A stretch of 64,000 nt of DNA, from positions 96,035-160,034 of the forward strand of contig JANBPT010000005.1 in assembly GCA_027575765.1 (NCBI GenBank), written 5' to 3'. The notes beneath the pieces are model-generated. The model was not told the DNA's origin, made no database searches, and saw only the letters and a list, made by a program, of their open reading frames with translations. A program made the position numbers and the translations under genes. The DNA is from Tieghemiomyces parasiticus. Its lineage: Eukaryota; Kickxellomycota; Dimargaritomycetes; Dimargaritales; Dimargaritaceae. Of the stretch, positions 56,308 to 64,000 are shown in pieces; the first letter of the stretch is position 1, and each line of letters opens with the position of its first letter.

Positions 56308-59300
56308 ATGGATATCGACTCCCCCACTGAGGGCGACTTGAGCCCGCAACTTCACCAGTTGCTCGAGCTCGGCATTGACATTGACCAGGCTCGGGCGGCG
56401 CTGCGCCGCTTTAACCAGGATGTCTCCAAGGCGGCCAACTTCATCTTCTCGGACGGGTTTAGTCAAGAACCCGATGCGGCACCCGTGGCCGACCCGGCCG
56501 GTGACGAGGTGGAAGCCGCTGACGGCATGTGGGACTGTGCGCCCACCCCACCTATCCAAGCCAATTCGCCTTCTACGGAGGCAACCAGCGCCTGGTCCAC
56601 GTCAACCCCGTCTGCGCCGGGCCCCGAGTCCCAGCAATACACGTCCGATTTCCCGCCACTCAGCGGTGGTGCCAGTAGTGGGCAAGCGAACTCACCAATC
56701 CATATTAAAGAGTCGAAAAACACCTACGCCCCTATCGCCATCTCACCGCTCGGGGCCACGTCCCCACCGCTGTATAGTGCTCACGGGCCAGATGACGAGG
56801 ATGAGCAACTCCGCCGCGCCATCCACGCCTCCTTAGAGACTCACCATCAGGATCCGTACAATGATTATGCCGACCACCACCACCAACTTTGCGACCGACT
56901 CACCCAGATTAGCGACGACCCGACCCCTCACGGTGGGGCCAGTCGGCTGGCATCCATTCCGGAGTCTCAGGTAGGTATTATGGGGGTATTTTACATCGGC
57001 GTGGCCCTGGCCGCCGAACTTTCTTACACGTCTAATTATAGCATTATTCTCGGTCAAAAGGTCATGTGGCGAGAAGCAGATTAAACCCCCTCCCATCACG
57101 GCCTCATTCAGCGCACCCATATCCGCTAATTGCCCTCCTCACTTGCGTATCCTATCCATTCCGTTCGACCAGGAGGACCGCGACCTAGCCCGCGCCATTG
57201 AGGCTAGTACTGCCACGTCGGTGGTAACCGCAGGGGATCCCGTCATCCCTTTGGCCTGGGAGGACCCCCTCAGCCCCTTAGATCGCCGCCGTGAGACGGG
57301 CCAATCGGTAGGGCTGCGTCCTCAGCCTGACGCACCTGTGTGGAACCTCCTCGTACAGGCCTACTTCCATCTGCCGGCCGTGCGAAAGCTGGTCTGGCAG
57401 GCCATCCCGGATTGCGCCAGCTGGCCCTCCCCGGCGGACTACTGGCGAGGACACGGGACCCCGTGCCTCCCATTAGAAACTGAACCGGCGTTAAAAGGCG
57501 GGGCCCCGCCGCCAACCGTAGATCTCTTAGCCGACGAGCCACCCAAACCATACAACGAGCCCTTCATCCGCGAGCTCGGCCGGCTGTTTGGGTATCTAGA
57601 GGCGAGTAAGCGGGCCTACGTGGACGCCTCTCTGGTACGCCGGGCACTAGCCGTAGGTGTCCACCACTCCGCGGCCCACCGTATCGACCTGCCCGTGGAA
57701 CGATATCTCAACGAGCTAGCCCGGTACAGCCAGGCTGCACACCCCTTCCCAGGCCGACCGCAATTATTAAGCACGCTAGCGTCGAGTCATTCCCGTGCCG
57801 ATTTACTAGACAGCGATGTGGCCTCGGACGCCCCCCTCGGCAACGCCGGACTGCCGCTGGCCTACGTCAACGTTGTGTGTCCGGGCAGTGTCACCGACCA
57901 GCCCGAGGTGCAACTGCCTGAACTGCTCCAACGGACCCTGTCCGCTCAGGACGGCACTTTAGCGATCTCCACACTGGCCGATGTGCTTTTCTTCCGGCTG
58001 GTCGCTCCGGGTTCGCGGTGGCCCAGTGGTGGGGCCCGCCTGCGCCTTAACCCCACCCTGTGGCCGGATCGTTATCTTGCCCGCAACCGTGCCCAAGTGG
58101 AACGGCTAGAGGCCACATTGAAGGCACGGGAACGGGCCCGCGACGTGGTCCGCCAGCGCCTGGCTGCCTTGGAAGAGGCCGCCGACCAGCCAAACGCTGG
58201 TAATTTACTGAAGGGTACTCAGCTGACCCTGCAGCGGATCGCGGCCGGTGATGTACCCTATGGTGATCTAACCGTGGGGACCAAAGAGCTCGCGGCCACC
58301 GCGGCTTTTATCGGCCACCAGGCCGAGATCTACCAGGCCACTGTGGAACGACTCCGCACACAAGCGGCTGAATTGGAGGCCGAAATCGATCGGTTGCAAG
58401 ATACACCGGAGTTACGACAGCACCCGTACCACCTGCATGCCATGCTCTGCTGGCGAGGAACCGGTGAGGATGCCCATGGATGGGTATACATTCGAGCCGA
58501 TCCGGCCGACGAGACCCGTCGGTGGCGCAAATTTAGCGATACTCAAGTTACGGAGGTAAGTAGAGTGCTCAAGCGCAGCTGGGATGACACCCGAGTTCCT
58601 ACTGTCGGCCAGAGAGACCAATCGCCGGTTGAAGTGCTAACTCACAACTGTACTTTTCTCCCTAATGATCATCACCGCCCTAGGTGGGTGAGCACATCTT
58701 GCACACCGAGTCCACTGCAGCCATCCGTGCTCTTGTATACGTGGCCGATAGGTCAGCCAATCCCACCACCGGCACCACCAAAGAAGGGGCGGGGGAGGAG
58801 AAAAAGGCGGTGATCCCGCCAACCCTGGCCCGCCACGTTCAGGAAGACAACTCTTTACTGACAAAGGAGATTCGCGACTGGATGCGGCGCACGGAAGAGG
58901 AGAAGCAAATGGAGGCTGACGAGCGCGATACGTTCCGTCGGACGGGGCCCGTTCCGTACGCCCAGCTGGTTAAGGACGCCCAAGGCGGTTCGGCTGATTC
59001 GACGGCCCAGCGGCGGCGCACTAGCATCCAGCTCCAACGCGACGCTCAGTTAGCCCAGATCAATACCCTGATCAACGAGGCCGTATCGCTGACCAACTGT
59101 AGCCCCATGATTGTCCGGCGCGCCGATATCTTCCTCTATCGCGCGGGCGCCCAGGACGCTGTCGTGCGGTTTTGGGAGACCGATGGCCGCCCGTCTTCTG
59201 ATCCAGTAAGTGTCATCTCCGTTTCCCCCGAGTCTATTTAACACTGATTCGATCAGTACTCGCTGTGCCCGTTCGCTCCCCCCCTTCCCCGCCTCACTGC

Positions 59301-60336
59301 CCCTTGCTAACCGACGAAGCAACTCACGTACTGTGTGATTGTTTTTCCCATATACCCTACCACGCCAACCCCTCCCGGCAGAGCGATTACCTGCTAGAAC
59401 GACTATGGACGAAAGATGAACTAGCCCGGTACCGACCCTGTCGCGAGGCTTATATTGGCGTCGTACGTCTCCTGACGAGTGCACTTTACCAGGCCTTCGA
59501 GCATGGGAATTTTCCACAGGCCGTCGCAGGCCTTCGCCGGGCACATAAGGCACATTGCCGTTGGTTACGCACGTACGGCCACCTAGACGCTGCTCACCAC
59601 GACGATGACAAGGCGAACACTACAGCTTTTGCGCAACTGAGCAAAGCGGGAGAATTAGCCCACAACCTAGCTCTAGTTCTGAAGGTAAATGACCTGGGAG
59701 TTTTCACACGCCCCTCTCTTTGGTTAAGTACGCCGATTAGCCTTAGTTTCCGTGCTTATTGATTTTGGCGGAATTTCAAGCAGCATTAACATGTACCCTG
59801 CGACCTCTGTATCCCTACCCCGTCCCCCTCCCCAGCTCTACAATCTTTCTGCCATCAGGAAGGCCCGGCTCCCCTCGTTCCGCAATCGTGGCTTGGGCTG
59901 CGGCCTTGAGGTCGCCAGCTTGGCCGCGGATACCCTACCCAGCATGGCCCCCGACGCCCCCGCCGTGGCTCAGGCTCTGCGCCACATGTGGCTGGCGGCC
60001 AACGTCAACCTCGACCTGGCGGACCAAGGTTCTGAGACGGCCGACCAGCTCAATCGGATCGCTTCGACCTACTTGGATATCGAGAGTCACCCTGCTGGGG
60101 GCCAAGTCTCACCCCGCCCGGCATCGCCTATGGCCTTGGAAGACCATTCACCAGAATCTAGTGACGCTTGGGAGTCGAAGAACGACAACGGGTCGCCCCC
60201 GCCATACTGTGAAATTGCGAAGGATGGGGAGGGGGCCGTGTCCGGCCTGCCGTCCGACCGTCCGCTGTGGCAGTTATACGCAGACTGTCAGTTAAAATCC
60301 CGGGCGGAGGAGTACAACCTAGGAAGCATGGCATAG
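56308..60336 (+). CDS. USP25/28-like protein with degenerate active site (probable pseudo-deubiquitinase), five exons
   Basis: Exons are 56308-56970, 57173-58555, 58684-59205, 59382-59684 and 59836-60336, all introns phase 0, giving 1,123 residues. The N terminus has a UBA-like domain (12-48) and two ubiquitin-interacting motifs (DEQLRRAIHASLE, 162-177; EDRDLARAIEAS, about 222-233), the USP25/28 layout. The USP fold is recognisable from PLSPLDRRRETGQSVGL and VQAYFHLPAVRKLVW through PYNEPFIRELGRLFGYLEASKRAYVD to the C-terminal helical part. The Cys box is replaced: SVGLRPQPDAPVW (266-278) has Pro276 where the nucleophilic Cys should be. The QQDVSEF box is also gone (AAHRIDLPVERYL). The His region survives in part (AHGWVYI, His656; Asp677). 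It probably binds but does not cleave ubiquitin. Exons 4-5 are less certain than 1-3. Confidence 0.78.
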
Positions 60337-61448
60337 TCTACGTCAGGCAGTCGATATCTGCCAGCTCATTTTTAATACAATATAACGTTTATCGCACGCT
60401 TTTACTGAGAGAATAAGACTGCAGATGGGAATTCCACCAAGCCGGCACTTGTTCCAAAGGCCGACAACGCCGCCTTCAAACTGATGAGAATTCAGGGGGG
60501 ATATCAAAGCAGTCACTGGTGATACTGCGTGCTCCTGAGATCCGACGGGTTAGTTCTACCTTGAGCGCATGCGGTATAGGCGCAGAGCTCGCTTGAGACC
60601 CACCCCCTAAAAACAATTTTCCATCATTATTTTTTATATTCTTAACTGTCGTACCTGAAAGAAAAGCCAAGCCATGAGTTACAGCTCCTGCGGAACGGGC
60701 CACAATCCTCTTGCACCAAGCCGCCCGCCCGGGCGCCCCGAAAGAACTCATCTGAGTTACGTAAAGCTTTAATGATATGGAGCTCTCCGCTGTAGGGGCC
60801 AACACGGCCAAACGGTTGCAATATAGAGTGGAATAAAACGAGAGGGAAAGCACTGGAAACCGTGAAGACAAAGTGAAAGAATGATAATAGGGATAACAGG
60901 TAAAGAGAAGAGGGAACATGGTCGGAGTCCTCCCCGGCCTCTTTCCTATGTCCTTCCGATAAGTTGAGGATCTACTCTCCTGGTGTAGGCTTGGACTCCG
61001 GTGAGTCATAATCGTTGGTGATAAGGGGTATCCGCCAGGAGGTCGGTCCCTCCAGACCGCCTCCAAGGTCCCTCCGCCACAGTATAAGTGAGTGGGATAG
61101 AAAAGACAGTTCAGTAAAAGGGTACTAAGATATTTGAAACAATGGGCCATTGGCGGAATGGACAGGCAAGTATGATGTAGCAAATGAGTGAAAATTAGCT
61201 GAAACCATCATTGCTACCTTAACTTCATCTTTTCTAATACCTCTAAATCAAAATCCACATTTCCTTCCTTTCACCATTGTGACGAGATTCAACTGGGACA
61301 GCTACCTTTGTGATTCTGGATTGAAATAAAAGCGTTGACAATGCTGCAAACAGCCAAGTGGATGAACCACCTTCGTTACAATATTTCTAGCCACCATATA
61401 ATCAGCATGGGCAATCGAAGATGCCAAAAACAATGAAAAAGTTTGCTT
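60337..61448. other. intergenic region with no gene recognised
   Basis: 3' flank of the USP25/28-like gene, up to the tRNA. A minus-strand open frame at 60476-61183 has AT-rich codons and no family features, so it is not called. Confidence 0.45.
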
Positions 61449-61520
61449 CTCTCCGGCGGGGAATTGAACCCCGGTCTCCTGCGTGACAGGCAGGGATACT
61501 TACCACTATACTACCGAAGA
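61449..61520 (-). tRNA. tRNA-Asp (GTC)
   Basis: 72-nt intronless cloverleaf on the minus strand. The acceptor stem TCTTCGG pairs with CCGGAGA, and the discriminator base is G, as expected for Asp identity. The anticodon arm is CCTGC-CTGTCAC-GCAGG with anticodon GTC. The T arm is CGGGG-TTCAATT-CCCCG. Five T on the minus strand at 61440-61436 lie 8 nt downstream and fit a Pol III terminator. Confidence 0.95.
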
Positions 61521-62079
61521 AGCTCACAAAAACATTTCATTCAAAAACATCATATATATTACGTAATAGGAATGATACGCGATGACTCTAACCTTCTCAT
61601 GGCTGCTTTTTCAATTGTTGTAATTAGCTTCATATTGTTGTTTAAGCCATTTGTGCTGGGCTTCCTTTCCTGTCTATCCGTCCAAACGCTTCTTCCGATT
61701 GCTATCGGTCTGCTGATATGCCTCCTGGCGGTTGTCGTAATTGATGGAAGGAGAATAGTAATTTGCATACAGAAGCACTGTTTTTACCTCTCGGTGTCAG
61801 CTGGATAATCCACACTTTCAGTACATCTCGTCTACATCCCTATACACTGACGCATCGGCTGATTGTGACAGCCCAACTGCTCAACGAACCACGATTGCAC
61901 AGTGACAAGCTGAAAGTCACAACAAGTGGAGGGGGGAAGCAATACCCGCCCGCCCCCACCCGCCTCCTACTGCCAGCACCTTTCCTTTCTCTTATTACCC
62001 ATGCTGTCACCTTTAACCCATTCACATTTGCCACCTCGCAGCTCAGCTCATTTCACGGAAGTCAAGCGCCCCTCTCAAC
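61521..62079. other. intergenic region upstream of DUF202 gene
   Basis: Contains short hydrophobic open frames (for example around 61,560-61,800) without family resemblance. The last ~150 bases are C/T-rich, as in the leaders of other genes here. Confidence 0.45.
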
Positions 62080-62436
62080 ATGGCCTCCGTGCCGCACCAT
62101 CGCGCCCTGCCGCACCAGCTCTCCGTCGCCCGCGACCACTTATCCTACGAACGCACGTTCCTCAGTTTTTTTCGTTTGTCCCTAACTGCTGCGGTGCTCG
62201 GAGCGGCCCTGTACCTCAACTCGTCCAGGTTCCTGGACGTGCCTACCGGCCGGGCCCTCAGCTACACATGGTTCGGGGTGGCCTTCCTCACCTTCATTCT
62301 CACCGGCCTGGCCTACCTGACCCTACTGCGCGGCTATTGGACGTCACAGAGCCAGCACAACCACCATGTACTATTCTATGTGGTCACTCTGGGCGCTCTA
62401 GCCGTTGTGTACGGTGGGCTAGTTGTGGGGAGGTAG
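62080..62436 (+). CDS. DUF202 small three-pass membrane protein
   Basis: 118 residues, single exon. The N-terminal motif SVARDHLSYERTFLSFFRLS followed by a Leu/Ala-rich helix is the DUF202 signature (Arg...ERTxLsxxR). Three membrane helices lie at about 29-47, 64-84 and 95-116. The family is found in bacteria and fungi as vacuolar or plasma-membrane proteins and is related to the membrane part of Vtc chaperones. The molecular role is unknown. Confidence 0.8.
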   Translation: MASVPHHRALPHQLSVARDHLSYERTFLSFFRLSLTAAVLGAALYLNSSRFLDVPTGRALSYTWFGVAFLTFILTGLAYLTLLRGYWTSQSQHNHHVLFYVVTLGALAVVYGGLVVGR

Positions 62437-62941
62437 TTGACTTGTCCACATTGCCGGGTGTTTATTTTAGAAGGCTGTCTTATTCCGGAGTCCCTAGGGC
62501 TCAATCCTTTTGTCTATTTAAAACCAACTCTATAGCGACCAGCTAACCATGCCCGACTCACCACGCTGCCGCCAGCCGTAGGGCGATAATTGGATGGTTG
62601 CTTACCCCTCTGCCGCCGGCAGTTCTCGTCGGCAGTTGACGCTGCAGGTTTTACGCAGCTCACGTGCCAAAGATGCGGAGGAGGGTGCGAATGGAAAACG
62701 GGGCGCTGCCCCCAGCCACCTGGGGGGGGGGAGACCTAAGACTACTACAGTTGACTTACTTGGCCCGCCTCATTAGCCTGTACAGGGGCTCGAGCCGCAC
62801 TTTCCTTCACCTTTAAACCCGAACAGCCGGCTACGCCACTTGTACGCTTATCCTCACCCGTGCTTTTAGCTTGACCAGCATACTCAACCAGTCTTCATTC
62901 CCCGGTGAACCTTGGGCCGTCTCGTTTGGAACCCCCCCCCA
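62437..62941. other. intergenic region with G10 and C9 tracts
   Basis: 505 bp between tandem genes. A run of ten G at 62722-62731 and nine C at 62932-62940, the latter ending one base before the thioesterase ATG. No gene recognised. Confidence 0.5.
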
Positions 62942-63630
62942 ATGCCTGCCCACCTTTCGTCACTGACCGCCCCAGTCACGACAACCGAAATGACCGTGGG
63001 CGCCACCACCCGCTATGCCGACAGTGTTCTTCGGCGTATCTCGCCTGTGACGACCGACAAGTCGGGCGGCATCTTCACATTCATGCCAAGCCAGGAGGAG
63101 ACCAACATGTCGGCCAACCTCCATGGCGGGTGCAGCGCGACCCTACTCAGCTACGCCGGGCGTATGTACTGTCGGTTACAAGGTAATATGGCCGGACCTT
63201 GAGTGAAGTAGTGTGGATCGGGGGCTTTCGACTCACGGCAGCTCAACAGTCGTAGTCGTCACGTTACAGTCGGGTCAGACGGCCCATTCCGTTTCTAATC
63301 AAGTGCTTACCATGGCAATCGTCACTAGCGGCTATTAACCTCTGCTACCCGACTGTTCAAACGATTATAACCTACGTGCCTTATTATCCTCCTTTAGGTC
63401 CCAGTCCATCCGACATTGGTGGTTCCGAGCAGGCCTTACCGACGACCTCGGACTTCACCGTTCATTGTGTGTCGGCAGGTAACCTCCACGAGCTCTATAC
63501 CATCGACATTCGGGCGGTCAAGGTAGGTCGCAACATGACTTTCTTACGCGGCGAGCTGAGCCAAGGGACCCCCGCTCGGGTCGTCGCCTACAGCACGCAG
63601 ACCTTAGGGGCCTTGCCGGCCAAGGTATGA
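62942..63630 (+). CDS. hotdog-fold acyl-CoA thioesterase, ACOT13-like
   Basis: Two exons, 62942-63182 and 63398-63630 (donor CAAG/GTAATA, acceptor CCTTTAG, phase 1), giving 157 residues. The PaaI/ACOT13 hotdog signature is NMSANLHGGCSATLLSYA (LHGG at the start of the hotdog helix). The second half has the strand pattern LYTIDIRAVKVGRNMTFLRG and ARVVAYSTQTLGAL. ACOT13-type enzymes hydrolyse medium- and long-chain acyl-CoA, often in mitochondria. The usual polar residue after LHGG is replaced by Cys here. The stop at 63630 follows a GTATGA that could be a weak donor; an extra short exon after 63660 cannot be excluded. Confidence 0.75.
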
Positions 63631-64000
63631 CCTTACTGGCCGAAGTTGCTGTCGTCCCTCAGTCTTGGAACGCCTTCGAGGCGAACACTACCCAATAAAG
63701 GATATCACCCGGAACTATAAGTTCTGCCAGGTCTGTCTGCCCCAATTCCACACCACATTTTGTGTAAAGAACCACCAATCTGAAAACCTGCAGACCATAT
63801 TGTGGAGCCAATGTATCGCCGAACTCCATTCCCCTGCCCCCTTGAACTTGCGGTGATCGGACCAGAAGGTGGAAGCCAGGCTATGGCAGGAGATGGTACT
63901 TGAGACGCTGGTGATCTAATCGTCCAGTGGGGCAGTGAGCGAGTGAATGGGCAAGGAGCGCATCAAGCTGTGGTAACCCGTCTCACCGCTTCCACAACCG
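63631..64000. other. 3' flank of thioesterase gene to window end
   Basis: A short open frame at 63665-63856 has no recognisable features. No gene called; a gene beginning beyond the window cannot be judged. Confidence 0.4.

Noticed and set aside
60476..61183. 235-codon minus-strand open frame
   Set aside because: AT-rich, unlike real genes in the window, with no domain or splice context; treated as chance.
1..64000. CRISPR arrays, insertion sequences, bacterial operons or viral insertions
   Set aside because: No regular direct repeats, transposase, reverse transcriptase or integrase motifs were seen in any frame.

Overview
The window is nuclear DNA from a fungus, most likely an early-diverging (zygomycete-grade) lineage. 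I lean towards Zoopagomycota/Kickxellomycotina, but that placement is an inference. The fungal signs are PRM1 (cell fusion), MDM31 (mitochondrial morphology), an SSH4/EAR1-type SPRY adaptor and short GT-AG introns (49-244 nt, mostly GTAAG donors). They sit beside genes that, as I recall, are lost or reduced in many Dikarya: a RalGAP-alpha GAP, an RRM-AlkB ALKBH8, a TMEM245 homolog and a POT1 with OB folds. Coding DNA is GC-rich. Intergenic DNA is more AT-rich and carries many C/G runs of 8-10 nt.

Layout. 1-5.3 kb: 3' part of a RalGAP-alpha gene (+). 6.2-7.1 kb: SSH4/EAR1-like SPRY protein (+). 7.6-8.8 kb: NEM1/CTDNEP1 lipid phosphatase (-). 9.8-13.4 kb: TMEM245-like membrane protein (-). 14.1-16.3 kb: POT1 telomere protein (-). 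16.9-22.7 kb: GEA1/GBF1 Arf-GEF (+). 23.3-24.1 kb: secreted expansin-like barrel protein (-). 24.1-26.6 kb: no gene seen. 26.6-30.4 kb: TIM23 and MDM31, both mitochondrial (-). 30.4-33.7 kb: AT-rich stretch with no gene. 33.7-38.6 kb: orphan seven-pass protein with a very long disordered tail (+). 40.2-41.7 kb: UTP16/BUD21-like nucleolar protein (+). 42.0-43.8 kb: ALKBH8 (-). 45.0-47.7 kb: PRM1 (+). 47.9-51.7 kb: WDR24/SEA2 (-). 52.6-55.8 kb: VPS34 PI3-kinase (+). 56.3-60.3 kb: USP25/28-like protein with a degenerate active site (+). 61.4 kb: tRNA-Asp (-). 62.1-62.4 kb: DUF202 membrane protein (+). 62.9-63.6 kb: hotdog thioesterase (+).

Most genes are housekeeping and unrelated in function. 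Several converge on membrane traffic and nutrient signalling (GEA1, VPS34, SSH4/EAR1-like, SEA2, RalGAP), but nothing suggests an operon-like cluster. Exon models were built by hand from splice consensus, reading frame and family similarity; every join given keeps frame. No database search was possible. The most unusual gene is the USP25/28-like protein, whose catalytic Cys box is replaced although the UBA and UIM ubiquitin-binding parts remain.
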